DNA from: Plumapathes pennacea
Taxonomy: Eukaryota; Cnidaria; Anthozoa; Antipatharia; Myriopathidae
Reading direction: 5' to 3'
DNA length: 64,000 bases
Assembly: GCA_964036295.1 (NCBI GenBank)
Contig: OZ038469.1
Span: 7,890,067 to 7,954,066, forward strand
How positions within the stretch are numbered: the first letter of the stretch is position 1; each line of letters begins with the position of its first letter. Below the pieces are notes generated by a model that saw only the letters and a list, made by a program, of their open reading frames with translations, searched no databases and was not told where the DNA came from. Positions 43,655 to 55,342 of this stretch are shown in pieces. A program made the position numbers and the translations under genes.

Positions 43655-43852
43655 GTCGCTAATAAGGTCAAGTAAATTGCACAAGGTTATCTAGACACTG
43701 TACCTTGAACTCATATCATATTCGGGGTAATTTACATGGGCCCCACGCCAGTTAGGCTCATTCATAGCATCTGCTTGTCCGAGTAACAGCTAGCACTCGG
43801 CAAGCTCAGTTTTCTCCTCGACAGAGGAACAACTAGAAATCGGCAAGCTCGC
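43640..43852 (+). repeat. Right direct terminal repeat of the DIRS-like element
   Basis: Matches 41351-41563 in the same orientation. It abuts the truncated RT frame directly, so the deletion that removed the rest of pol ended precisely at, or recombined within, this repeat. Confidence 0.85.
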
Positions 43853-43971
43853 TTTCCCAGCCCACCCACTCCTAGCAGTCCATAATTTATGTGTAACATT
43901 TGGAGTAATTTATAAATGTTTTATTATTCCCACGCCCTGCGTGGGTACTAATCTGAACACCATGTCGTTTT

Positions 43972-44745
43972 TTAATGTTTTTCGTTCACGGGCGACCTCC
44001 CCGCGCAGTGGAGTTTGCTGGGAAAAACATCGGAGGAGAATCACATCCCCGCGCAGCGGGGTCTGCTGGGTAGAAACTCGAAACAGAATCATGCGCGGGG
44101 TTTGCTGGGTAGAACACTCTAACCTCGTTCCCAGTCTCTTTCCTCTCGCGACCTCGAATCTCGTATTTTAATGTTTTTCGTTCACGGGCGACCTCCCCGC
44201 GCAGCGGGCTTTGCTGGGAAAAACATCGGAAGAGAATCACGTCCCCGCGCAGTGGGGTTTGCTGGGTAGAAACTCGGAACAGAATCATGCGCGGGGTTTG
44301 CTGGGTAGAACACTCTAACCTCGTTCCCAGTCTCTTTCCTCTCGCGACCTCGAATCTCGTATTTTAATGTTTTTCGTTCACGGGCGACCTCCCCGCGCAG
44401 CGGGCTTTGCTGGGAAAAACATCGGAAGAGAATCACGTCCCCGCGCAGTGGGGTTTGCTGGGTAGAAACTCGGAACAGAATCACGCGCGGGGTTTGCTGG
44501 GTAGAACACTCTAACCTCGTTCCCAGGCTCTTTCCTCTCGCGACCTGGAATCTCGTGTTTTAATGTTTTTCGTTCACGGGCGACCTTCCCGCACCGCGGT
44601 GTCTGCTGGGTATACCATCGGAACACTGAATCTTTAACCTCGATCCCAGGCTCTTTCCTCTGCAACTCCGAATCTCGGCTTTTAATGTTTTTCGTTCACG
44701 GGCGACCTTCCCGCACCGCGGTGTCTGCTGGGTTGATCACGGGGT
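43972..44745. repeat. 196-bp tandem array, about four copies
   Basis: Each unit contains ATGTTTTTCGTTCACGGGCG, then CCCCGCGCAGYGGGGTTTGC, then TTCCCAGTCTCTTTCCTCTC. Identical phases occur at 43972, 44169, 44365 and 44561 (196 bp apart); the last unit is shortened. The array runs into the 5' flank of the coiled-coil ORF. Confidence 0.92.
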
Positions 44746-44831
44746 GTTCTGCTGGTCCGTTGCGAAGCAACGGACACTGCAGGAGGTTGAAGGAGTTTTA
44801 CACTCTTGCTGAAGAAGAAAATACGGCAAGT

Positions 44832-45412
44832 ATGAATCAAACAAAGAATCAAACCGAACACTCTGAAGAGCAGAAACACGTTTGTCTTCAAAAACGAAGA
44901 GAACAAGCGAGACTAAGACGAATTCGTGAGGCAAGCCAGAAGCGGTGTATCCCTCTCGAGCGCAGACGGCAAACAGACAGTGCTGTCGCTGCCAAAAAAG
45001 CAAAGCAACAACGGTATGACCGAGAGTATTAGCAGCAGGAACGAGCTCAGGGGAAAACCCAGGAAAGAGAGCAGAGCATTATAGCTGATCGGGAGCATCA
45101 TAGGCAGAAGCGAGCCCAAGAAACAACTCAGGCAAAAGAACAACGCGTGAAAGCCGCTCGACAACGAGCTGCTTCCCAACGCCACAATGAAACGAATGCA
45201 CGAAGGGCCCGCAGGCTTCAGGCTCAAAATGAGGCCAACAATCGACGCCGTGAGCAACGTTCGTCTCTTGTCGAAGAACGGCGCTTCCAGAGGCAATAAT
45301 ATCTGCATAGCCGTGGATGGGCTAACCTTGACAACCCGGCTCTGCACGAACAGGAGGACAGAAAATAGGCTAAAATAGTGCTTGAAGGCCAGCCGATAGC
45401 TAAAAGGGGCAG
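44832..45412 (+). pseudogene. Decayed Arg/Gln/Glu-rich coiled-coil ORF resembling the N-terminus of Helitron-type helicases
   Basis: From ATG 44832 one frame runs to a GGGCAG|GTAAGA donor at 45412, interrupted by TAG (45030), TAA (45297) and TAG (45366). Content is a highly charged helix (QKRREQARLRRIREASQKR ... AKKAKQQRYDREY ... HNETNARRARRLQAQNEAN) ending in LHSRGWANLDNPALHEQ. Such R/Q/E-rich repeats precede the Helitron helicase-like domain in many animal Helitron proteins. No helicase motif is present here, so the assignment is tentative. A perfect hairpin GTCCGTTGC/GCAACGGAC lies just upstream at 44755-44776. Confidence 0.5.
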
Positions 45413-47199
45413 GTAAGACAGGTCTACTTACTTTGTTCACTCAACTCGTCCGGGCTGCATTGCTCCGAGCTGATCGGACATTTTGTGGCCGCGATAAAAC
45501 TTTGTTGTTGTGATGCTATAAATTTTCACGACAGAAAACTGTTTTGACCGTTTGAGTCTTGACAGTTAAATCAACTTCCAGTGTCATACAGTGCAGAGGT
45601 TAATTTGACAACTTGCTTTATAGACAAAATCACAACATTATCACTCACACAGAAGAATCTAATGGCGTTTCGATCTGTGCATTTGATTAGAGATAACTGT
45701 GTTATTAAAACCGCAGCACTAGAAACCATTTCAGTTTATCAAACAACAGAGCTGCTCAGCAGTTTTTATCGTGTACTGTACTGTATAACACTGTATAATT
45801 ACTAAGTCAAGTTATTTGAACTGTGCTTTTTATGCTGGGCTAAACTTTTCAAAACCTGGCCACTACTTTCCATAGCAATACAGTCTTTGTTTGTATATAC
45901 TCCTTCGTCTTACCAAGCCCCCTTTCCCTTTGCTATAAATTATAGTACATATACTATATATAAAATGTATATAGAAATAAACAGAATAATGTTTAGTAAA
46001 CTAGAAATTGTTATGGATGATTATTTTGTCAATTTGGCATCAGGAAAAAAGATGAATTTATTGCTGCATTTCCTTTTGCATTTTTGAATTAGCAGTTTAG
46101 CTGAAAGTGATGTTCAGAAGAGATTTACTGTGTTAGTTAAGCTGGTGTGGGCAGAAAAAAATTGCCATGATCTAAACAATTTCAATTAGATAATGCTGAC
46201 AAGTCAATGCCTTCAGTGGACTGAAGATCAAAGATCCATTTGCAAAGATACATATTAAGCCAAACAAGTCATTTGCATTTACCACAGTTTCATTTTACTT
46301 AAGCCAGCTCTTTACTAGCATTCATTTCTTTCTTTTCCTAGATAGAATTAGTGATATAGTTTAATAAGATTTCTTTTGAACAAGTTCTTTTCCATGCACC
46401 TGCATGGCATCTTGTCAGATATTGTCTAAACTGTTACCCCAACACAATCTGCTTCCCCACCCACCCATCTATCTCAAGCCATAGAACTCACTTTTTTAAT
46501 TATACACTTTTAATTAATGCTTGTTTTGTTTTTCATAGGTCCCTAAATATCAAGACAAACATGAAGTTCACTAAATCCAACTGGAAAAAGTATCTTTCTG
46601 TGATTTGGAAGAGGTAGTTTATACCCACATGACATGGGAAATGAGACTTTTTTAAGATAAGAATGTCAATACAGTACTAAACCAATGCTCTTCTCATGTC
46701 TCACAGCATCTTACAGTACTTGTGGATAATGTGCAAACCTGACTCTCATTTGTCTAATATTCTGTAAAATTATTGAATATTTATAATTCATTTTTCCATT
46801 TTTATTCACAAGAGAGTATAGGGTTAGAGCTATATTTCTCTGGCATGGGATTTTGTGTGTTTATACATGTCACTAGGCAACACATTCAACAATTTGCTTC
46901 TGAGAAGTATAATGTAACCTACAGGTACTTGAGAAGTATTTAATATACAGTATTTCACCAATGAATGCAGTGCAAAGACTCACTCTGTATACGTTCTTAT
47001 GAGACAAAATAAATTACTGTGAAAGGGACATGGCACAATGAATAATATCATAAGAACTTCCTTCTTTTAAGACCACCCTACATATTACATAATGAAATTA
47101 CTGTACTCGTCAAACAGCAATGGGACCCTGGTTTGGGGGGGGGGGGGTTACTCCCATATATATGCCATATAGGTATGTGCCGCCCAAAAGGGTATCGTT
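45413..47199. other. Long AT-rich non-coding stretch
   Basis: No supported gene on either strand. A run of about ten G at 47137-47147 precedes the next minisatellite. Confidence 0.4.
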
Positions 47200-47515
47200 T
47201 TCAAACATTTTTAGTCTGAAATAGGGTAAAGATTTTGCCTTTTTGGTCTGAAATAGGGTATCGAATTTGTGTTTTTTGCCTGGGATAGGGTATGATTTTA
47301 ATACAAATGTGTCGCAGCAGACAATGCACAGCAAATGGAAGAACATACAGGGTGGAAATTGATGCAAAAGAAATAAATCTCTAAAATAGGTCTGAAATAG
47401 GGTATACATTTTGGACTCAGGTCTGAAATAGGGTATTTATTTATGGAGTCAGGTCTGAAATAGGGTTATAGTAAATCAGATATTTTGGTCTGAAATATAT
47501 AGGGTAAGGTGTTTT
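47200..47515. repeat. Minisatellite of 'GTCTGAAATAGGGTA' units
   Basis: The word TCTGAAATAGGGTA and variants recur about eight times with irregular spacers. Related words (CTTGAATAGGGTAC) occur at 57815-57920. Confidence 0.75.
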
Positions 47516-47890
47516 CAGGTCCAGGTGGCACACCCACACCCAAAATTATGATGAGTACTTCCCAGAATGGGACACATGCCAATATCATGTAAATGCTAAT
47601 ATAGTATCATCCGCCTTTAATTACATTATATAATATTGAGATGTGTGGTGAAAGCATACAGTACATAAGAACTCTAAGAAATGTCATACATAATTGATTA
47701 CTTGGGCGTGGGACCTCTGCGAATGTCGTATTTCTAGTTTAGGTAGTTATTAGCAGTATTATCAATATCATTGCATGTAATAGTAATAGAGTATTTGAGG
47801 AATCATATTTGTAATAAAGACTGTTGGAGCCCAAATGGAGTCTCACTATGTTAAGAGCTGATTAAATGATCAATTCTCACTTTGTCAGAC
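47516..47890. other. Non-coding stretch
   Basis: AT-rich, no motif or ORF supported. Probably the 3' flank of the DDE transposase remnant. Confidence 0.4.
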
Positions 47891-48488
47891 TTACAGTTTC
47901 TGTCTTTTATAGTTTGTCAAGCCAAGTTTCAGAAGCCAAAATGAGCTTATTAAATTATGCACTAATAATACTGTTTTGACAGTTACAGAGAAATGCACAC
48001 ACTGCCCACATTTGATTGACAACCCCAAATGTACTAATGGTACATTGTCCCAGATGTGGAAGTTTTTTATCTTGTTGATGGCCCTTTCAACATGAATTCT
48101 GAGGGAAGCAATTGTCTGAGTCTTGGCAACATCCTCTGCACTCATTTGGCCCTCACTACCAAGGAAAGGTGGCATGTTCAGTGAAACGCCAAATGGAAGT
48201 AGGTCCTGGATAGTGAACCCTCTATCGGCCATCACAGAATCCCCTCTTCCAAAAGGTAAATTTAGGAATCCTGATCGAGTGACAACTTCTCTATCAAAAA
48301 TATGGCCTGTGTAAAGCTGACTGATGAATGTAATGGCACCCCACAGGTGAGATTCCAATCAATCCTTTTAAGGTTGTATGATTTTTGTAGGAACTGAACA
48401 ATTCACTGTTTAGATCCAAACTTTTAGGCATCTGGCACCGCACTTCAGTGCAGTCAATAATGATCCTGGTGGATGGGTATTCGCTCAC
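47891..48488 (-). pseudogene. DDE_Tnp_4-type transposase catalytic domain, frameshifted
   Basis: Minus strand from 48488: YPSTRIIIDCTEVRCQMP (first Asp), SSYKNHTTLKGLIGISP, then after a one-base shift near 48341 GAITFISQLYTGHIFDREVV, VMADRGFTIQDLLP (second Asp) and SLRIHVERAINKIKNFH (Glu). These are the conserved blocks of the DDE superfamily endonucleases of PIF/Harbinger-like elements. The N-terminal half continues at 49713-50612 beyond an insertion, so the two pieces were one protein. Dead because of the frameshift and the split. Confidence 0.8.
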
Positions 48489-48489
48489 G

Positions 48490-48900
48490 AGGGCCTGGGG
48501 CCCAAACTTTTATTTTTTATTTTTTCCTTTTTGTGGGTCGAGAATCAGCACACGGTGATTGGTTCATATTATCATGTGCTGGGCAATGACGTAATTGACT
48601 TTGCTAAACAACTCAAGATGTGGCCAGTGAATTGCTCGTTACTTGTGTGTAAAAGTTAACTGCATCCCATCCAAACTCAACACCATTTGGCTCTGTGGAA
48701 TATGCACGGATGAACTGGATTTTCGGGAACGATTTTGGTTCGTGTTCACCGCGGAAGCTTTGAGAATAGCCGTAAACAAATATTTGATGGTACCGCTGTC
48801 ACCGATAAATATTTAGTCCTGACGAAACTTTCTGTGGCGACACGAAATACTTTTGGGAAGATAACAGGGTGAAAGCAGAAACCAAAGCTACGGTGAGCTT
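48490..48900 (+). mobile_element. Diverged copy C of the unclassified element
   Basis: Shares TGATTGGTTCATATTAT, 'GGCTCTGTGGA', 'GATTTTGG' and 'GAATAGCCGTA.ACAAAT' with copies A and B in the same order but with many substitutions. It begins exactly where the DDE frame is interrupted, so this copy (with following sequence to about 49700) broke the transposase. Confidence 0.6.
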
Positions 48901-49712
48901 TAGCCCTAAAACAATGACGCTTTATGCTTTACTCTGTACATGACATCTGTTGCCTCATAAAATTCTTCTGCGTATCGTACATTGCCTGTTGAAGTGTTTC
49001 TTTCATTCGATCATGTAGCCTTTGTTTCGCAATGGTCATTGAATACCAGAAATGAAAAATACACCGAAATAATTCTGAGGATTGAGTTTGCAGTCACAAA
49101 TGGACTGAACACACTGTGAACAAAAGCGCAATAATATAGTAAACATCTCTCGTGTGACATTCCTCGCTTTCAATTTTATATTTGTTACAGAGCATGAATA
49201 CTTGAAAGCCTGATAGAAGAAACGTATTGAATTAATAAAAGAAAACACATAAGCAGTGAAGCGAAGGCTGGATTAATCGTGGCCTCTGATTAGAAATATG
49301 AGTCAAGGTCAAACTGTCATAATCGATTGTGCATAAAAAGATATGTCACGCATTCTCAAGATGCAGGGTCGCTCAACCTTTAAGAAGCAAGTGTATGAGT
49401 GTTGTAATAATAATTTTTAGTTTAATCAAGGTGTCAAAAGAGCAAGGTGTCAAAAGTGAGAAATTGGAAGTCTCTCTTGGGAGTTCCGCTCTTGCCCCCT
49501 ACTTTCCATTTTATATTCTGGTCTCGACCCAACTCACGCCGCAAGCTCACTGGCAAGGCCAGTCTAGTTTTCTTTAAAGTCTGCAGGCATGTGTTGGTTG
49601 ACTTTAGCTCTAGGGGCCCAGATTGGCACTCTGCTGAACTTAAGAAACATGAAATTAACCCACGAAATTATAATTCGGCTGACAGTTGGCTGGGAAATTC
49701 CATAAAGATGGC

Positions 49713-50612
49713 CTAAATGCTCCTCAAAAAACCTTGTCCTACCCTACAAAGAGTTAAAAACATTTCGTCCCTTGGAGCCAATTTTCTTGGTCTCCCTTGC
49801 TTGGGGCTGTCTGTGCCATCAGAGGAAGACGCTTTTTTGGTTTCATCGGATGAGTGCCAGTAAGCAATGTTTTCCCCTTGCTCCCCAGGGTCCAAGAAAT
49901 GAAACACACTGTCAAACACCTCGTTTGGTAATCCAGTGTAAAAGTTTATGTCTTTAGCTGATGTGGAAAATCTGTGAAAGCAAAACACTCTCACCTCCAA
50001 TGAATTGCACGTGCGAGTTAACTCGCCACTTTAACCTGAGAGCTTTGCAATGACACTACCAATCTTTCAATCGAAATATTTGCATCGTCTAGTGACTCAG
50101 TAAGCCGACCGATTTCGCTTTTAAGCCACTCGGCATTTTCAACCTGTATTTCTTGCATTTCATCTCGAACTGGCTCGTCTGGATCACTTGGAGGTAAGCT
50201 GACAGAGGGGACACAATACTGAGAGTCTGAAGAAGTCTGACTCACACAAGGTTCGTGCATGGTAATTGTGCCTGTATTTGTCACCTTCATTCGCGACTCC
50301 AGCGAGACTCTTTCTCAGAGACTTTCTTCTTGGTGGGGACTCTTTCTATGAGAACACGGATGGGACTGCAGTGGCGCTTAAAATCCGTTTGCATCCTGTC
50401 AATGAGGCGAGAAAATCTGCTGCCTCGAAATGTCTTGAGCACACTCTAGTGTTTTTCGTCACCTGGAAATGCTGTCCCAAATCTCGGCGAATAGCAATAA
50501 TCCACTTCTTTTTTAGATCTTTGTCTTCTGGGAACTGGTGGTACAATATTTTCACACAATCTTCTAACTAAATCTTTTTAGTACAACCAGGAACACAACA
50601 ATTTTGAGGCAT
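49713..50612 (-). pseudogene. THAP-domain N-terminal half of the same DDE transposase
   Basis: ATG 50612 starts a THAP zinc finger: MPQNCCVPGC ... FPEDKDLKKKW ... VCSRHF ... AVPSVF (C2CH), with one in-frame TAG at 50570-50568. After further frame breaks, a linker (SEIGRLTESLDDANISIERL, 50290-50018) and the pre-catalytic helix block (FDSVFHFLDPGEQGENIAYW ... RPRKLAPRDEMFLTLCRV, 50000-49713) follow. The downstream catalytic domain lies at 48488-47891. The THAP finger would bind the element's terminal repeats. Confidence 0.78.
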
Positions 50613-50789
50613 GATAAAATCACTTGACGCACAGTAAAACACACCAGGGAAGGAACTCTGATCCTTGTTGCCTCGCTATCATATTACTCGCCCCAGCTCA
50701 TTCTGCGTGGGCGCCATTTTGGAATAGGGTGTATTGTACAGGGCAGCGTATTTTGCAAACATGCTGTCTGCATTTATTATCGAGTGAGA

Positions 50790-51430
50790 CAAGTACGAGA
50801 ATTTCAAGAGCACAAGTGGAACATTTCATCGACTACATTTCTCAGCCAGAAATGGTGCGAGATGTCGCATTTGGCACAAAAGTCTTAAAGCTTGACTCAG
50901 GCGATAGCATCATTATTCCAGTTGTGGTGAAAACAATTATCCCGTCTAGAATAATCGAGCAGTACCAGAGCAACCGTGTGCAGCAGAATTTCAAGCCAGC
51001 AGATAAGCGATCTTTGTTTAAAATGATCGAGGTTTGTGCTGCTTCAGTACAGAAGTCCCTGCAAAGCCTCAACAATACCACAGCAGGAACTAAGGCCATC
51101 GACAACCTGACAGACATAGTAAGCTTCCTCAACAGCCATGGATCGCAGGAAGGGTGGGTAAAATCTGTACAAAAGAGACTTAAAAAGGCCAAGAGATACC
51201 TCAAGACAGAGTTCAAGTGCCATGTTGGCAGAGAAGAAAGCTGTGCCGACCATTGTGTCACCTTCATGATGATGCCAGCATGCACATGATGTCCAGTGTA
51301 GTACCTGCATGTCACTAGAGAAAATCTTGGTCGAGACTGCAAATGAGATCAATCACATCTTACTGTTGGAGGATAAAAGGCCAAAGATTGAGCACAAGTG
51401 TACTGATCAGTAGCAGGTCTAAGCACGTCA
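50790..51430 (+). pseudogene. Fragment of an unnamed, dispersed cnidarian gene family
   Basis: A frame starting near 50800 reads SRAQVEHFIDYISQPEMVRD, VAFGTKVLKLDSGDSIIIP, SRIIEQYQSN, IEVCAASVQKSLQSL and RYLKTEFKCHVGREESCADHC. It then shifts by one base near 51285 and continues CSTCMSLEKILVETANEI to a TAG. I recall many copies of this protein type in coral genomes, usually near transposon genes, with no assigned function. No catalytic motif is visible. Confidence 0.5.
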
Positions 51431-51600
51431 TTTGGTGCTCGAGTTGGGAATTTTTAAATACCTCGGGCAGCATTCAATACATTTTCTTGAAACTTTCCAG
51501 ATTTGTAGCTTAATAGTCTATCTTGACATAGGTATAAAATAATACAGAAGTTTCGCATGCATTAAAAAATATAAGTGCATTTCCAAAAATAGGGTAATTT

Positions 51601-51900
51601 ATGCATGTTTTGCATTACATAAAACTCCAAAACAGCTTATTCGATCTTAATGAAAAGAGCATCAGCAAAACTATAGACCACCATGAAAAAGTGTTGAAAG
51701 GAGAAGTTGCGGGCTGGATGTACACAAACAGAAAAGTCAGAGGAGATGCTGTGTCAGAAGAAGATGCTGAGCTTGTTTACAACTACTGGACCCACCAGGC
51801 AAGCAGACTCACCGAAGACAAAAATGATCAGATCAAGAAAAGAACAGGGAAGCAACAGTACATCAGTCATTTCCAGTACCTCCAACGCCAAGAACAATGA
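51601..51900 (+). pseudogene. Fragment of a second unnamed dispersed family
   Basis: About 99 residues with HHEKVLKGEVAGWMYTNRKV, DAELVYNYWTHQASR and KKRTGKQQYISH, ending in TGA after a divergent tail. Related in style to the preceding fragment's usual partners; function unknown. Start and end both look truncated. Confidence 0.4.
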
Positions 51901-51939
51901 TTTTAAAGCCTCTTTAACATAACATTTTTGAAGAAAATG

Positions 51940-52389
51940 AATTTGAAAGCGTCAAAGAAAATGCTGTCAAAGTAAGTAATGTATTAAGCAACATGAAATT
52001 TAGTGAAGAAATAAGTTGAAGAACAATATATAATAGCTGTTCGGTACTGCTCGAAAATGCATGTGAAGAAGCAAGATCAGGCGATAAAGATATCAGGAAC
52101 CGAGTACAGGCAAGGTACATTGGAAACAAATTTCTTAATGCAATATATCTAGTTCTGCAGATGCCCATGAGAAGGTCATCTCGACAATTTCAATTTATTA
52201 ATACTTCACATCCAGATGAAAGAACGTTCTTACTAAAAACAGTGGATAAAATTTAAGAATTACCAGATAAATCCCAAGATATAGAATCAGATAATTTAAT
52301 CAAAAGGTATCAAAGGAGGCCAAAACAGTTAAAACATTTGTGTTTAGCTGATTTTGCTGCATGGTATGACTGTGTAAAGGACATTTAGT
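51940..52389 (+). pseudogene. Helitron/PIF1-type helicase protein fragment
   Basis: One frame with internal TGA (about 52017) and TAA (about 52252) reads LLENACEEARSGDKDIRNRV, YLVLQMPMRRSSRQFQFIN and LIKRYQRRPKQLKHLCLADFAAW. This matches, from memory, the segment between the helicase-like replication domain and the PIF1 helicase of Helitron proteins. No Walker motifs are included. Confidence 0.55.
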
Positions 52390-52739
52390 CACACACACTC
52401 CCAAGAACATTTTTCATTGTAAATCTTAACAATTACATATTACATTTGTTGCAATATTCGAGCATGACAATGAAGTTTTGTTTCGAGTTTTTGACCATAG
52501 AGCATAAGCTTAATAATCACAAGTCGTGCATATCCCCAGTCGTGCCCTTTTCACTGCTCCTTTTGCAGTCAGCAAACTTTTATACCACATATACCAGATG
52601 GCATAACAGCACCACCAACCACTACCAATAAAATAAGTAATATTCAATTCAACCAGTTGACAACAGCAAAACACAAAACACAAATGAAGATTAGAAAAAA
52701 ACACCAAGTAAAAGTCCACACCACCGTACGTCAAATAAA

Positions 52740-53507
52740 CATAATCCGTGAGTCCACCGTTAGGCCCCTATGTTTTTACTTGCAATCACAAAAGAAAGGC
52801 CTCATTACAAAGGAAGATGTGCATAAGAGACTAAATTTTGTAAGAGATTCGAAAAAGATGTGCAGCAAAGAAGTTTGAACAAGACACTTAGCATTTTACT
52901 TAAACGGAACAGCCTTTGTTTACAAACGAAATCCATTAGATCAGGCCCACTCGCCAAAGGGTTGAATTTGGAGAAGACGAACAAAAGGCCTCAAAACGAG
53001 TTGTCTAGCAAAATGTAGAAAAGAAGGGACCAGGTGCAAAGTAGTCAGGTTGATTGTAGAGATATCTTAAAATGTGTTGTTTTTTTGTGAGCCTTTTGAG
53101 AAAATGTGTAGCAGTTACTTAGCCTCATTTATCAACCACAGTTTTTCACAAATGTTTCAGACAGCTAATATGGGAAACAGCCAGGTGTGGCAGCAAGGTG
53201 GAGAACCTTCTCAAAATTCTGCTTTAGCAAAGGAACCAATGGCTAATAATACTGAGGTATTACTGAAAATAACACCCAGAAGCCTGATCTTAGCCCAATT
53301 GAGAATTTTTTCATATTGTGGGAAATAATTTGAAAAGAGATGCACTACAGCTGAGGCTATCACACGAGTTGTATGCAGAATTTCAAGTTCGAGTTATTGA
53401 AACTGTTCCCGCTGCTCAGTGCAAACTATTGACAGACTGATAAGCTCTTTGAGTAAATGCATTTCAAATGTTATCCAGAATAGAGGTGGACGCATAAGAT
53501 ACTGAAT
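52740..53507 (+). pseudogene. Tc1/mariner-type transposase, multiply broken
   Basis: Pieces in order across frames: KKGLITKEDVHKRLNFVRD; FYLNGTAFVYKRNPLDQAHS, where the family has Asp at the Asn position; CEPFEKM...FINHSFSQMFQ; WQQGGEPSQNSA, at the second-Asp block (family QDGDP); KPDLSPIENFF (the Glu block); LYAEFQVRVIETVP; and SNVIQNRGGRIRY at the end. At least three frame changes or stops separate them. The first Asp is replaced and the second appears lost, so it is inactive. Confidence 0.72.
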
Positions 53508-55342
53508 GTGAGTAAATGCATTTCAAATGTTATCCAGAATAGAGGTGGACACATATAGAGCCTCGACGGCAGACTCACAGATATTGAGCTGGACATGTAA
53601 TTTTAGCAAGCCGTCGTACAGTGAGGTTTTCCTTCTCCTTCTATGTCAACAATAGACTTCCAAATATTAAAGTCACTTCTCTTCAAAGTAGGGCACAATC
53701 AACGTGATGCATAACACGAAGCAGATAATTACAGCAGTGCTTTATTTCTAGTGTGAGCATGCATTATCAGTTGATATCTGCCATTAAATTCAGGTTCTAT
53801 ATATCAGAGCCATTAAATGAATTATGCTCAAAGAAGCTAAAATTCAAGCGTCAGAAGAATCACGTTGTCCCGAGTTCAGCGAACTTTTCCGAATCAAAAA
53901 AAGGCGAGAAACTATTACCCCCTCTCTCCTGCTTAGGTCATGTGTACCATAAAAAAGACGCCTGTCCCTGCTCACCCACTAAGGCAAGAGGAACCGGAAG
54001 TATCAAAAACGTTCCATCCACCCCCTGACAGGAAATGTCTGATTTTGGAAATCACAGCGGGACAGGTCAGACACTGTGTTTTCTGATTATGAATTGCTAC
54101 AAATTTGTAGTTTTTTTATTCCTGAAATTTGGGAAACGGACTGGCTGCAAAGCTTCCTTATTCATTACTGCAATTTCAGCGACGTAAGTAAATTCCCCTA
54201 AAAAATTGAGGCCATCACAAAACAAAACCATGCCAGTCATTTCAACAATGCTTTGGGCACACAAAGCTTTCTTTCAAAGTTTTGATGTCAAAGTTTCACG
54301 TCTTTCAAAGTGAAATACGTATGTGCAACGAATACCTTTCATGTCATTGTTTAGTTTTAGTTTTATGATTTGTGGCACTCGAAAGCCATAGAAAAGAATA
54401 AGCCGGGTGGATTACCGTGCGTATTTCTTGGACAGGCGACATGCAACACATCTATTTGGACAAAGGTTGACTTTCATAAATTTTTGCGTTAAATCTGTGT
54501 ATGGAGGTATAATTGCGACTTGCATCATGAACATGACTAGCCAGTCAAGGCTTTAACTGGCACAAGTGCAACAAATATGGCCTGCCAATCGTACAATCGA
54601 ACTTTAGGGAACCTGAATCAGAACTTTCGAAAGACTATAGGCAACGAGGAGAGCTTAGTGGCCACGCTGCTTAGATTACAGTTTACACCAACATTGGCCC
54701 GACATCAAAGCACTGCTATTCATCTCATTGATCAGGGCAAAGGTTACGCCAGAAGATGATATTGTTTACAGTTGCTAACATCTGCCTGCTTTTTCTGTAC
54801 TTAGAGCTTCGGATGAGTGCAGCTACAGCTGTGGCAGTGTTAATCACAAGTTTTGTTGAGGCTCTGTTAAATTTGGCAGCAGCTCAAAGCAGAATAGAAC
54901 TGATCTAACTTGACAAACATTCAGCCGTCCCCCGCCATGGTGAAACACGTACTGACTTAGCAACTGTGCCAAAAAGCTAACACACTGAATGAGTGAGCAA
55001 CAGATTATAGACACCAATGACTCCCAGATATGCTACGCATATCCGTGAGTCAAAAAGCAAAAATATTGATTAGGGTTTCGTCTGAATTGAAATTATCTCT
55101 CAAGCACTTTGATCATTCATTATTTTATGCATTTCTGCAACATGAGGTCAGGACCCAGTCTGAAATTTGTATTGCTATGGATGTATGATGGAAACATGTT
55201 CTCAGATTGCTGTGATTGATTACTTTCTTGGCAAAACCTTGGAGAACCAACTGAGATTAGTAAAGTGGGATAACCAAAATATACAATTTCATTTTGGATA
55301 AGAGTTCTATTTCATGCTGTTGTCACTGTTTTTGTCATGCAG
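53508..55342. other. Non-coding stretch
   Basis: Begins with a duplicate of the Tc1 tail: GAGTAAATGCATTTCAAATG at about 53450 and again about 59 bp later. No further gene is supported; short open frames at 53753 and 54577 carry no motif. Confidence 0.4.

Noticed and set aside
41351-43852. Classification of the gag-RT element as an ordinary Gypsy LTR retrotransposon or endogenous retrovirus
   Set aside because: No protease, integrase or primer-binding site is seen, and the RT blocks and CCCH-type gag finger look DIRS-like. The direct repeats leave some doubt, noted in the findings.
47100-47160. G-run at 47137-47147 considered as a quadruplex or regulatory site
   Set aside because: A single uninterrupted G tract without the four separated runs; more likely simple-sequence slippage.
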